Origin: Chryseobacterium sp. G0186
GTDB taxonomy: Bacteria > Bacteroidota > Bacteroidia > Flavobacteriales > Weeksellaceae
Length of the DNA stretch: 64,000 nucleotides
NCBI RefSeq assembly: GCF_003815675.1
Contig: NZ_CP033918.1
Coordinates: forward strand, 2,108,001 to 2,172,000
Direction: 5' to 3'
The notes under the pieces were generated by a model. That model worked only from the letters and a program-made list of their open reading frames with translations. It had not been told where the DNA came from and searched no databases. This document shows positions 8,651-16,266 of this stretch, in pieces (the stretch's first letter is position 1; each line of letters starts with the position of its first letter). The position numbers were made by a program, and so were the translations under genes.

Positions 8651-9100
8651 TTATAGCACCTCCACTATGTTCTGATGAATTTTGTTTAATGTAAATTCAT
8701 CTCCCGATCTCATCCCCATCATTTTTTTGGCCATGGGACTTTCCGGAGAAATGGCATAAAACCGATCACCCTCAAAGAAAAACTCACCCAATGAAACTGA
8801 AATATAGAAACGGGCTTTATTGGTAATCACTAGAGAACCAAGCTGTACTCTTTCCGTAGCTGTGTTCAAAACTTTTGCCATATTTCTTTTTAAATCATTC
8901 AGGGCACCAAGTTGTCGCTGCATTTGGTAGATTTCCTCCTGCATCTCTTCTCTCATACTGTCATACTTTGGTGTTTTCTTTATGTCACGGCTGGCTTCCT
9001 GAGTAAATTCTATAAAATTTTTAAGCTTCTCAATTTTCTCTGCAATGATAGTTTTTACAAAGTCTCTGATATCACTTTTTTCAAATACAATCTTCTCCAT
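8651..9100 (-). CDS. GreA/GreB-like transcription factor domain protein
   Basis: 149 aa. The N-terminal half is a predicted coiled coil (about residues 15-80, rich in Lys/Glu with IEKLKNF and EEIYQMQRQLGALNDLKRNM). The C-terminal half carries the Gre FKBP-like pattern: VQLGSLVITN, then ISPESPMAKKMMGMRSGDEF, comparable to the SP-GxALLGKxxGD signature of GreA. True GreA rescues backtracked RNA polymerase. This shorter, divergent protein may act on polymerase or be an RNK-like relative. It is a single gene. Confidence 0.62.
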   Translation of the reverse strand: MEKIVFEKSDIRDFVKTIIAEKIEKLKNFIEFTQEASRDIKKTPKYDSMREEMQEEIYQMQRQLGALNDLKRNMAKVLNTATERVQLGSLVITNKARFYISVSLGEFFFEGDRFYAISPESPMAKKMMGMRSGDEFTLNKIHQNIVEVL

Positions 9101-9203
9101 AAATCGATTCTTTCTATAAAGATAATATTTTTAGAATAATATTTCTTTGACTTAACATAAAATAACTTCTTCAAAATATTTTATTCTTTTTAAAAATTAT
9201 GTC

Positions 9204-9211
9204 TAGATTTG
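9204..9211 (+). promoter_or_regulatory. -7 promoter element for the DUF805 gene
   Basis: TAGATTTG matches TAnnTTTG and lies 22 nt before the ATG at 9234. No TTG is visible at the standard spacing. Confidence 0.4.
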
Positions 9212-9233
9212 CCTTTCTAAAAAACTAAAAGTC

Positions 9234-9593
9234 ATGTTTAAAACACCATTTTCATTCGAAGGACGAATCAGAAGAACAGAATACGGATTATCATATCTTA
9301 TCTATTTAGCATTTTCTGTTCCTTTTAATATTTATTTTCAAAGTAGCGAACCATCAGGAATCGCTCTTTTATTTTTCTTTGTTCTATTGATCCCATTTCT
9401 TTGGTTTCTTCTTGCACAAGGTGCCAAAAGATGCCATGACAGAGGGAATTCGGGTTGGTTTCAATTAATTCCTTTTTATGGTTTGTGGATGATATTTGCA
9501 GACAGTGATCACGGACCAAACGAATACGGACCTAATCCTAAGGGTGAAGGAAACTACAACTCTATTAACGAGATTGGTAAAAAAGAATTTTAA
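9234..9593 (+). CDS. DUF805 family membrane protein
   Basis: 119 aa, small inner-membrane protein. The DUF805 hallmarks are the N-terminal FSFEGRIRRTEYGLSYL (F-x-GR-RRxEY), two or three membrane helices, and the RCHDRGNSGWFQLIPF motif before the last helix. Molecular function is unknown for the family. It stands alone and ends at a bidirectional terminator shared with the convergent SRPBCC gene. Confidence 0.88.
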   Translation: MFKTPFSFEGRIRRTEYGLSYLIYLAFSVPFNIYFQSSEPSGIALLFFFVLLIPFLWFLLAQGAKRCHDRGNSGWFQLIPFYGLWMIFADSDHGPNEYGPNPKGEGNYNSINEIGKKEF

Positions 9594-9598
9594 TAAAT

Positions 9599-9625
9599 AA
9601 GCCTTGTAAAAATATTACAAGGCTT
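9599..9625. terminator. Bidirectional terminator between DUF805 and SRPBCC genes
   Basis: The arms AAGCCTTGTAA (9599-9609) and TTACAAGGCTT (9615-9625) pair perfectly around a 5-nt loop and are followed by T-rich sequence. It serves the convergent genes. Confidence 0.85.
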
Positions 9626-9630
9626 TCTTT

Positions 9631-10155
9631 TTATTTTTCTGACAAGGTCTTCAGGTCACCGAGACCCTGTCCGAACATTTTATCCATATTACGGTCCATC
9701 ATGGGTTTCATTACTTTCATCATGCTATTCAGTTCATTATCAATCAGCCATGTTACCTTTGTTCCGCTGCCCTCAGGAGTCAGGATAAAAGTACCTTTAG
9801 CATTTCCGTCAAAGGGCTGAATAAAATGAAGCTTTGTTACCAACTTTTGATTGGGTACCGTTTCAGTGATAGATTGTTCTCCCTCACTGTCATCACCTTT
9901 CCAATGGTAAGAATCTCCCATTTTGTCTCCTTCACCGGAATAGGTAATTGTAATATTTTTTATTTCCTTTGAAAAAGGATCCCACATATTATATCCTTTT
10001 AAGGAACCTACATACTGCCATACCTTTTCCTTTGGAGCATTGATGACAACTGATTTTTCATAATGATAATCTTTACTGAAAGCTAAAATAGCAATCACAG
10101 CATAGGCAATAAACAATAGAATGATTATTCCTATAAGTTTTAAGAGTGTTTTCAT
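9631..10155 (-). CDS. SRPBCC (START/polyketide-cyclase-like) family protein, membrane anchored
   Basis: 174 aa. One N-terminal membrane helix (LLKLIGIIILLFIAYAVIAI) is followed by a SRPBCC helix-grip domain: KSVVINAPKEKVWQYVGSL at its start, a central GTFILTPEGSGTKVTW strand pair and a long C-terminal helix. The fold makes a hydrophobic ligand cavity; no ligand can be named. The anchor suggests action at the periplasmic face of the inner membrane. Single gene, convergent with DUF805. Confidence 0.8.
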   Translation of the reverse strand: MKTLLKLIGIIILLFIAYAVIAILAFSKDYHYEKSVVINAPKEKVWQYVGSLKGYNMWDPFSKEIKNITITYSGEGDKMGDSYHWKGDDSEGEQSITETVPNQKLVTKLHFIQPFDGNAKGTFILTPEGSGTKVTWLIDNELNSMMKVMKPMMDRNMDKMFGQGLGDLKTLSEK

Positions 10156-10367
10156 AGTCTATATATTGTAAGGTTATTTTATTTAAATATGATTACTGAA
10201 TCTGTTCTCAAAATTAAATATTCCCACATCACTCCCTCTTTCCATATGACAAGATTATTTAAAGATAATGCATTTTTGTCATAAATTGATACTAGGGCAT
10301 TATTTTTGAGCCTTTAGCGGTGATTCACCCATGAATCCTTACATTTACTTTAACTAAAAATTAAAAA

Positions 10368-12386
10368 ATGAATATTTTAACAGAAAAATTCAACACGCCA
10401 TATCACTCAGCACCATTTGGTGACATTAAAAATGAAGATTATCTCCCAGCTTTTAAGGAGTTGATTCAGAAATCTGAAGAAGAAATCAATGCTATTGTGA
10501 ACAATCCTGAAGCTGCGTCTTTTGAAAATGTTATCGAAGCATTAGCTTACTCTGGTGAGCAACTGGATGTGGTTTCCAATATATTTTTCAATTTAAATTC
10601 TGCTGAAACCAGTGATGAGATCCAACAGATCGCTCAGGAGGTTTCTCCTATTTTAACAGAATATTCGTCAAAAATCTCTCAAAATGAAGCTCTTTTCAAC
10701 AAAATAAAAAAGGTATATGATGAAAAGGCAACCTACAATCTTAATGAAGAACAGGAAATGCTTTTGAATGAAACCTACAAGGGTTTTGTAAGAAGTGGTG
10801 CCCTTTTGAATGAGGAAGACAAGGAAAAACTGAAAAAAATAAGCATGGATCTTTCTTTAAAGTCTCTGCAGTTCGGACAAAATGTATTGGCTTCTACGAA
10901 TGCTTACTTTAAACATATTACAGATAAAGAACAGCTGGCAGGAATTCCCGAGGCCATCATTGAGCAATATGCTGAGGAAGCAAAGGAAAGAAACCTTGAA
11001 GGCTGGGTAGTTACTTTACAGTATCCAAGCTATATTCCGTTCATGACGTATGCCGAAAACCGTGATCTGAGAAAGGAACTGGCATTGGCAAACGGTAAAA
11101 AGTCTTTTGATGGTGGAGAATTTGACAATCAGAACCTTATTAAAGAACTTCTTAATTTAAAGCAACAGAAAGCTGAGCTTTTAGGATATAAAAATTATGC
11201 AGATTTTGTACTTGAAGAAAGAATGGCAAAATCTCCGGTAAAGGTTTTTGACTTTTTAAATGAACTTTTAACTAAAGCAAAACCCTATGCCGCTAAAGAG
11301 ATTGACGAGTTAAAATCTCTAGCCAAAGCCGATGGAATTGAAGAAATGCAAGGCTATGACCATACTTTTTATGCTGAAAAACTTCGTAAACAGAAATTTG
11401 ATCTTAATGATGAGGAACTGAAACCTTACTTTCCGCTGAATCAGGTACAGGAGGCTGTTTTCAGATTATCCGGAGAGTTGTTTGGGTTATCTTTTGAAGA
11501 AAGAAATGACATTCCAAAGTACCATGAGGATGTAAAAGTATATGAGGTAAAAGAAAACGGCAATTATAAATCTTTACTATATGTTGATTATTTCCCAAGG
11601 AAAGGGAAAAGAGCCGGTGCATGGATGACAAGCTATAAAAATCAGTATCAGCAAAACGGTGAAAACTCACGTCCGCATATCTCTATTGTTTGTAATTTCA
11701 GCAAACCCACTAAGGATACTCCAAGTCTGTTGACCTTCCAGGAAGTGACCACTCTATTCCATGAGTTTGGGCATGCTCTTCACGGAATGATGGCGAATAC
11801 CCAATACCCTAATCTTTCAGGAACATCTGTAAAATGGGACTTTGTGGAACTTCCGTCACAGTTTTTGGAAAACTTCTGCTATGAGCCTGAGTTCCTGAAA
11901 ACCTTTGCGAAAAACTACAAAACAGGAGAAATACTTCCTGATGAAAAAATTGAAAAAATTGAGCAATCCAAAAACTTCATGGAAGGCTACCAAACAATGA
12001 GACAGCTTGGCTTTGGACTTCTGGACATGAATTATCATACAAAGGTTGCAGAGTTAGATCATAAGAGTATAAAAGCGTTTGAAGATCAATACACCAAGGA
12101 TACTGCTCTTTACCCAACCAATACTGAAACAGCGATGAGCCCAAGTTTTTCACATATTTTCCAGGGTGGATATTCTGCAGGATATTATTCTTATAAATGG
12201 GCGGAAGTTCTGGATGCCGATGCATTCCAATATTTCAAGGAAAATGGAATCTTTAATCCTGAGATTGCAGCGAAGTATAAAGTTCTTCTTTCTTCTGGTG
12301 GAACAAAAGATCCAATGGAATTGTATAAGAATTTCAGAGGAAGCGAACCGAAGGTAGAGAGTTTGTTGAAGAGAGCATTTGGATAA
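10368..12386 (+). CDS. M3 family zinc metallopeptidase (oligopeptidase A / dipeptidyl carboxypeptidase type)
   Basis: 672 aa, matching the length of bacterial PrlC/Dcp enzymes. The zinc site is His465-Glu466-x-x-His469 in TLFHEFGHALHGM, with the third ligand expected in FVELPSQFLENF about 25 residues on. A late SHIFQGGYSAGYYSYKWAEVLDAD segment is characteristic of M3 substrate-binding residues. There is no signal peptide, so it should act in the cytoplasm on short peptides. I cannot separate oligopeptidase A from Dcp by eye. A short gap separates it from the TPR gene, so readthrough into the next genes is possible. Confidence 0.92.
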   Translation: MNILTEKFNTPYHSAPFGDIKNEDYLPAFKELIQKSEEEINAIVNNPEAASFENVIEALAYSGEQLDVVSNIFFNLNSAETSDEIQQIAQEVSPILTEYSSKISQNEALFNKIKKVYDEKATYNLNEEQEMLLNETYKGFVRSGALLNEEDKEKLKKISMDLSLKSLQFGQNVLASTNAYFKHITDKEQLAGIPEAIIEQYAEEAKERNLEGWVVTLQYPSYIPFMTYAENRDLRKELALANGKKSFDGGEFDNQNLIKELLNLKQQKAELLGYKNYADFVLEERMAKSPVKVFDFLNELLTKAKPYAAKEIDELKSLAKADGIEEMQGYDHTFYAEKLRKQKFDLNDEELKPYFPLNQVQEAVFRLSGELFGLSFEERNDIPKYHEDVKVYEVKENGNYKSLLYVDYFPRKGKRAGAWMTSYKNQYQQNGENSRPHISIVCNFSKPTKDTPSLLTFQEVTTLFHEFGHALHGMMANTQYPNLSGTSVKWDFVELPSQFLENFCYEPEFLKTFAKNYKTGEILPDEKIEKIEQSKNFMEGYQTMRQLGFGLLDMNYHTKVAELDHKSIKAFEDQYTKDTALYPTNTETAMSPSFSHIFQGGYSAGYYSYKWAEVLDADAFQYFKENGIFNPEIAAKYKVLLSSGGTKDPMELYKNFRGSEPKVESLLKRAFG

Positions 12387-12405
12387 AAAAGCATTGTAAA
12401 ATCAA

Positions 12406-12789
12406 ATGAACAGCATACCGCAAAGACTTGAAAATGTTAAAAAGCTTCAAGCAAAAAGATGGCAGAATGAAGATCATTGGGATACTCTGAACGATCTTTT
12501 AATTAAAGAACTGGATGAAATTTTACTTATTGAACCAGAGAATACCTCTGCGTTAATCAACATTGGTGCGATTTATTCTGATATGGGAGAAAATGAGAAA
12601 GCTTTGTATTATTTAAACACTGCTTTAAATTTAGGCTCAGAAGATAAAAATCTTTTTGTAAACCTGGCAATCGTTATGGTTTATATGGAAAAACATCAGT
12701 CAGAATATTTGGAATATCTTGAAGAAGCTGAAGATAAAGTGGAGAATCCTCTTACTTTCAAAGCTTATTTTGACCCACAATCTCATTAA
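12406..12789 (+). CDS. Small TPR-repeat protein
   Basis: 127 aa. Residues about 45-95 make one or two tetratricopeptide repeats (TSALINIGAIYSDMGENEKALYYLNTALNLG, then NLFVNLAIVMVYMEKHQ), a protein-interaction scaffold. No signal peptide. It starts 19 nt after the M3 peptidase stop and ends 5 nt before the next ORF, so it probably heads or joins the cluster leading to the tRNA-like genes. Role unknown. Confidence 0.7.
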   Translation: MNSIPQRLENVKKLQAKRWQNEDHWDTLNDLLIKELDEILLIEPENTSALINIGAIYSDMGENEKALYYLNTALNLGSEDKNLFVNLAIVMVYMEKHQSEYLEYLEEAEDKVENPLTFKAYFDPQSH

Positions 12790-12794
12790 AAGTA

Positions 12795-13208
12795 ATGATA
12801 GAAAAAATAAACAAATTAGAAGCTGCTTTTAAAGAATCTTTAAAAGCAGCTCTTGATCATATTGATTCTGAAAAAACAGATAGCATATTAGACAATAGAT
12901 ACCTACCTGTATTTTTGGATGCATGGATGGAGGCTTATCATGCCATTGACGAAAAAGCAGTTGATCAGGAAACAGAAGATAGAATTACCAATATCCGAAA
13001 AGAAATTTTTGTATCCATCTTTAGAATTACTAACTTCACTGAATTGCCAGCCTACATTTCTGATGACTTTGCATTAATTTCATCTTATTATATGCAGAAT
13101 ATTGAAAATAAATGGGTAGCCAATTTACTTTTCACTTATCTGAATCACCAGATTCCCCAGGGGGAACTGATGCAGACAGATAAAACGATAGAAGAATTAC
13201 TGCAATAG
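12795..13208 (+). CDS. Hypothetical protein, 137 aa
   Basis: I do not recognise this protein. It is acidic, predicted all-helical, cytoplasmic, and contains paired aromatic stretches (FLDAWMEAYHAIDE, SSYYMQNIENKWVANLLF). It starts 5 nt after the TPR gene and lies 49 nt before the 436-aa gene, on the same strand, which suggests one transcriptional unit. No catalytic motif is seen. Confidence 0.6.
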   Translation: MIEKINKLEAAFKESLKAALDHIDSEKTDSILDNRYLPVFLDAWMEAYHAIDEKAVDQETEDRITNIRKEIFVSIFRITNFTELPAYISDDFALISSYYMQNIENKWVANLLFTYLNHQIPQGELMQTDKTIEELLQ

Positions 13209-13257
13209 GTAAAAAAGCAAAGAGAACTAAGCCTACTTTTTTCCAAATGAGATATTT

Positions 13258-14568
13258 ATGGACATCATTGAGCAACTTTACAAAACCTTAGACCAACGCA
13301 AACGTCCTGAAGATGTTGCAGAGATGATTGTTGAACTCATGAAAAGGAACTTAACAATTCAGGAACAAGCTATTTTGAGTAAGGCTGCTAACCGCTCTCT
13401 GAAGAACAGTATGTATGCATATACTTCAATGCTGGAAACCTTTGGTACTGCGGTAGGAGCAGAAAAACAGATCAGGAAAGCCATTGAGATTTTTAAGATC
13501 AGTGAAAGTGAAGACTATGGCTATAATAATGCCGATGGAATTGAAAAATTCATCTATGAAGTATCTCCGTTGATCCATAAAGAAGTTGGGCAAAATAACT
13601 TTAAGACTGACAGGCTTAATAAAGATCTCAGACAACTGGCCGGATTGGATATTTCCAAACGAAATTACAATAAGAAATGGAGACTTTTGAAACGGATTGA
13701 AATACGTCTTCATAAATTCATTCATGAATCAAAAAAAATTGAACTTCAGAAAATAGCCAAGCATGGGCTTTCTCACACAATTAGTTTTGAAGACTTCAGC
13801 AATGATTTGAATACAGCTAGCTTTATTGCTTATTTCAATGCACGAAGCAATGTCAGAAGTACATTCACTAATCAAAGTCAGGAAAGACCATTTGATGAAA
13901 TATGTGAAATGCTGTTCAACAGATGTCAGCAGAATCCGGTTGGAACAAACTGGCTAGCCATTTCCTATATATATTCTGATCATAAAATTTTACAGCACCT
14001 AAATGACGAACAGAAAGGAAAATTATTAGGTAAATGGACTGCTATTCTTAAGGAAATTTCAGATTTTCTGGAAGAACTCTGGAATGAAAATGATATTTAT
14101 AGAAAAACAATGGCTGTAAAGAAAGGTAATGATTCCACGACCTGGAATAATACCGCCGGAGCCTGGAATAAAGCCAGAGATAATTGGATGAACCTTATTT
14201 ATGCTCTTGGTATGGACTCTATTCTTGAAGATATCTGCTTTGGAAAAGTAATGCGATTAATGGCAGCAGATGTTATCGCATGGCATTTATCAACAGGAGG
14301 TAAGATTGATCCTAATACAGAAGTTTGGAATACAGTACCTTTGCCATGGGAAGTTTTTCAGGAAAGAATTTTCTGCAATAAAGAAATGATTGTCAATGCC
14401 TGTAAAAAAGCTGATATTGATCCTGAAAAATCAGGATGGATTGCTCCTCGTATTCACGGAATAAGTGAGTTTAAGCCTACTCCGGAATTGGTGCATGGAG
14501 TAATGGTATCCAATCCTTTTCTTGCCAAAATTTTAAGACAAAATAAATATTTTTCAGGAAAAATCTGA
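13258..14568 (+). CDS. Uncharacterised 436-aa protein linked to tandem tRNA-like RNAs
   Basis: I recognise no named family. It is a basic, predicted mostly alpha-helical, soluble protein. The N-terminal 160 residues are Lys/Arg-rich (NYNKKWRLLKRIEIRLHKF). The central and C-terminal parts hold Trp-rich segments that look conserved: PVGTNWLAISYIYSDHK, NNTAGAWNKARDNWMNLIYA, and VWNTVPLPWEVFQER. There is no nuclease, kinase or vWA motif I can see, and it does not resemble the Ro60/TROVE N terminus. The stop is 13 nt before the first of two tRNA-like sequences on the same strand, so the RNAs probably lie in its transcript. That placement and the basic surface suggest RNA binding, which is inference. 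Confidence 0.7.
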   Translation: MDIIEQLYKTLDQRKRPEDVAEMIVELMKRNLTIQEQAILSKAANRSLKNSMYAYTSMLETFGTAVGAEKQIRKAIEIFKISESEDYGYNNADGIEKFIYEVSPLIHKEVGQNNFKTDRLNKDLRQLAGLDISKRNYNKKWRLLKRIEIRLHKFIHESKKIELQKIAKHGLSHTISFEDFSNDLNTASFIAYFNARSNVRSTFTNQSQERPFDEICEMLFNRCQQNPVGTNWLAISYIYSDHKILQHLNDEQKGKLLGKWTAILKEISDFLEELWNENDIYRKTMAVKKGNDSTTWNNTAGAWNKARDNWMNLIYALGMDSILEDICFGKVMRLMAADVIAWHLSTGGKIDPNTEVWNTVPLPWEVFQERIFCNKEMIVNACKKADIDPEKSGWIAPRIHGISEFKPTPELVHGVMVSNPFLAKILRQNKYFSGKI

Positions 14569-14581
14569 AAGTAAAATAAAA

Positions 14582-14657
14582 AGGATAGGTTAGTTCAGTG
14601 GTAGAACACCCGGCTCTTCATCCGGGTTGACACAGGTTCGAGCCCTGTACCTATCCT
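14582..14657 (+). tRNA. tRNA-like RNA 1, cloverleaf with 8-nt anticodon loop
   Basis: All arms fold. The acceptor GATAGGT (14584-14590) pairs with ACCTATC (14649-14655) and can extend to 9 bp from 14582 to 14657. The D stem is GTTC/GAAC around AGTGGTA. The anticodon stem is CCCGG/CCGGG. The variable loop is 5 nt. The T stem ACAGG/CCTGT has the canonical loop TTCGAGC. The anticodon loop is CTCTTCAT, eight bases instead of seven, so the anticodon is ambiguous: CUU after U33, UUC if one C is inserted, or a four-base CUUC. No CCA is encoded. It may be a functional unusual tRNA, a frameshift suppressor or a tRNA mimic. Confidence 0.75.
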
Positions 14658-14661
14658 AATT

Positions 14662-14736
14662 TCTGATATAGCTCAGTGGCAGAGCATCCGGCTCTTGGAC
14701 CGGGAAGACACAGGTTCGAGCCCTGTTATCAGACCA
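14662..14736 (+). tRNA. tRNA-like RNA 2, cloverleaf with 8-nt anticodon loop
   Basis: The acceptor TCTGATA pairs with TATCAGA (7 bp). The D stem GCTC/GAGC encloses AGTGGCA. The anticodon stem TCCGG/CCGGG includes one wobble. The variable loop is 5 nt. The T arm, with loop TTCGAGC, is identical to that of RNA 1. The loop is CTCTTGGA, again eight bases, with the same CTCTT start. It can be read as CUU, UUG with an inserted C, or the four-base CUUG. CCA is encoded directly after the stem (14734-14736), leaving no unpaired discriminator unless the acceptor is 6 bp. It begins 4 nt after RNA 1 and is clearly its paralogue. Confidence 0.75.
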
Positions 14737-14755
14737 AAATAAAACATTTAAAATC

Positions 14756-14956
14756 ATGTTACTAGCCATTTTACTTCCTTTTCTATCGTTTATTATGCGT
14801 GGAAAAGTACTTACCGGAATCGTTTGCCTGATCTTACAGATTACTTTAATAGGCTGGCTTCCTGCTGCCATTTGGGCTGTTTTATCTCTCAACAATGAAA
14901 GAGCCAATAAACGAAACGAAGATTTAATTCGAGCTATGCGACAAAATCAAAGGTAA
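14756..14956 (+). CDS. YqaE/Pmp3 family membrane proteolipid
   Basis: A 66-aa protein made of two membrane helices: LLAILLPFLSFIMRGK and TGIVCLILQITLIGWLPAAIW, the Pmp3/YqaE pattern, followed by a short polar tail. Family members modulate membrane potential and salt or cold tolerance in other organisms; here the role is inferred. It begins 20 nt after the second tRNA-like sequence and ends before a strong terminator, so it probably closes the same transcription unit. Confidence 0.78.
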   Translation: MLLAILLPFLSFIMRGKVLTGIVCLILQITLIGWLPAAIWAVLSLNNERANKRNEDLIRAMRQNQR

Positions 14957-14979
14957 AATTACTTTTAACCATAACTTAT

Positions 14980-15012
14980 AAATCCTTTATGTATGTAAAG
15001 GATTTTTTTTTT
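14980..15012 (+). terminator. Intrinsic terminator after the tRNA-like/YqaE cluster
   Basis: The arms AAATCCTTTA (14980-14989) and TAAAGGATTT (14996-15005) enclose a 6-nt loop, and a run of T follows. Confidence 0.85.
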
Positions 15013-15099
15013 AATAGTTTATCTGAACTGTTAATAACATGATTATTTTTTTAATAGTTGAATGACTACATTGTTATACATAGTAATTAAAATATTTTA

Positions 15100-15107
15100 T
15101 ATCTTTG
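15100..15107 (+). promoter_or_regulatory. -7 promoter element deciding the start of the next gene
   Basis: TATCTTTG matches TAnnTTTG. An alternative TTG start at 15105 would fall inside this promoter, so the ATG at 15126 is preferred. A TTG at 15071-15073 is 26 nt away, longer than the ideal spacer. Confidence 0.5.
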
Positions 15108-15125
15108 TATAACAAAATACAAAAT

Positions 15126-16229
15126 ATGATTACTCAAAAAACAATAACCTTTCTTCTAGTGCTTCTAATATTAGGCAGTACAGTTGATGCACAAATATTG
15201 ACCAAGAAATACGAAAAGAAAATAGACAGCCTTATTCTTACCGGGTTTGGGGATCAAAATGAACCTGGAGGAGTCTTTCTGATCAGTCAAAAAGGTAAAA
15301 GTATTTACAGAAAGGCATTTGGAAAAGCCAATCTGGAACTGGATGTCAATATGACCCCTGAAAATGTTTTTCAAATCGGTTCTATGACTAAACAATTTAC
15401 AGCTATAGCTATTCTGATCCTGCAGCAACAGGGGAAACTTAAGGTAAGCGATCCTGTTTCAAAATACATTCCGGATTACCCAAACGGTGGTAAAATTTCA
15501 CTCCATCAGCTCCTTATCCATACTTCAGGAATTAAGGATTTTACAAAAATGAAGTCTTTATCCTCCATTGCCCAAAAAGACATGGAACCCAAAGCGATGG
15601 TTGATTTTTTCAAAAATGAACCTGTGGATTTTGCCCCCGGAGAAAAATTTAATTACAATAATTCAGGGTATGTTGTCTTAGGATATATTATAGAGCTTAC
15701 TTCTGGCGATACTTATGAGAATTTTATTAAGAAAAATATTTTTGACAAAGCAGGCATGACCAATTCCTATTATGCCTCCGATCGGAAAGTCATCCCCAAA
15801 AGAGCTTATGGTTATCATAAAAAAGAGTATGGATTCGTGAATAAAACAGTGATTAATTTCAGTGTTCCGTTTTCTTCCGGTTCATTGATGTCTACTGCAG
15901 ATGATATGCTAAAATGGCAGCAGGCTTTAAACCAAAACACATTATTACCATCTCAGGAAACTCAAAAAGCTTTTCAAAAATACACTCTTAATAATGGAGA
16001 AAAATTTACATATGGATATGGATGGCATTTGAAGGACATCAACGGAATTCCGGATCGAGAGCACGGGGGCAGTGTATTTGGGTTCAAAAGCATGGGGGTT
16101 TATATTCCGGATGAAGATATTTATGTAATAGGACTCAGCAACTGTGATTGTCATTCTCCGACTGAGATTACACGAGGTATAGCCAAAATAGCTTTGGATG
16201 GTATAAAAACCTCAACAGGGAAACCATAA
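15126..16229 (+). CDS. Exported serine hydrolase, class C beta-lactamase family
   Basis: 367 aa from the ATG start. A signal peptide covers about residues 1-23 (FLLVLLILGSTVDAQ). All three class C motifs are visible: SxxK as Ser86-Met-Thr-Lys89 (QIGSMTKQF), YxN as YNN in FNYNNSGYVVLGYII, and HxG in REHGGSVFGF. It is therefore likely catalytically active in the periplasm, as a DD-peptidase, esterase or beta-lactamase relative. It is unlike the hydrolase at 4902, which has an extra N-terminal domain and an altered second motif. Single gene, convergent with the MFS transporter; no strong terminator separates them. Confidence 0.85.
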   Translation: MITQKTITFLLVLLILGSTVDAQILTKKYEKKIDSLILTGFGDQNEPGGVFLISQKGKSIYRKAFGKANLELDVNMTPENVFQIGSMTKQFTAIAILILQQQGKLKVSDPVSKYIPDYPNGGKISLHQLLIHTSGIKDFTKMKSLSSIAQKDMEPKAMVDFFKNEPVDFAPGEKFNYNNSGYVVLGYIIELTSGDTYENFIKKNIFDKAGMTNSYYASDRKVIPKRAYGYHKKEYGFVNKTVINFSVPFSSGSLMSTADDMLKWQQALNQNTLLPSQETQKAFQKYTLNNGEKFTYGYGWHLKDINGIPDREHGGSVFGFKSMGVYIPDEDIYVIGLSNCDCHSPTEITRGIAKIALDGIKTSTGKP

Positions 16230-16266
16230 ATTGCACTATAATACTTGCCCAATTTCACTTCCCATT

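Noticed and set aside
8438-8656. 72-aa plus-strand ORF in the gap upstream of the nitroreductase
   Set aside because: It has no promoter, starts in the nitroreductase 5' region, and its composition is low-complexity Tyr/Lys; no homology pattern recognisable.
14656-14907. 83-aa minus-strand ORF over the tRNA-like pair
   Set aside because: It reads through the tRNA-like RNAs and the YqaE gene in antisense; no start signal and no protein character.
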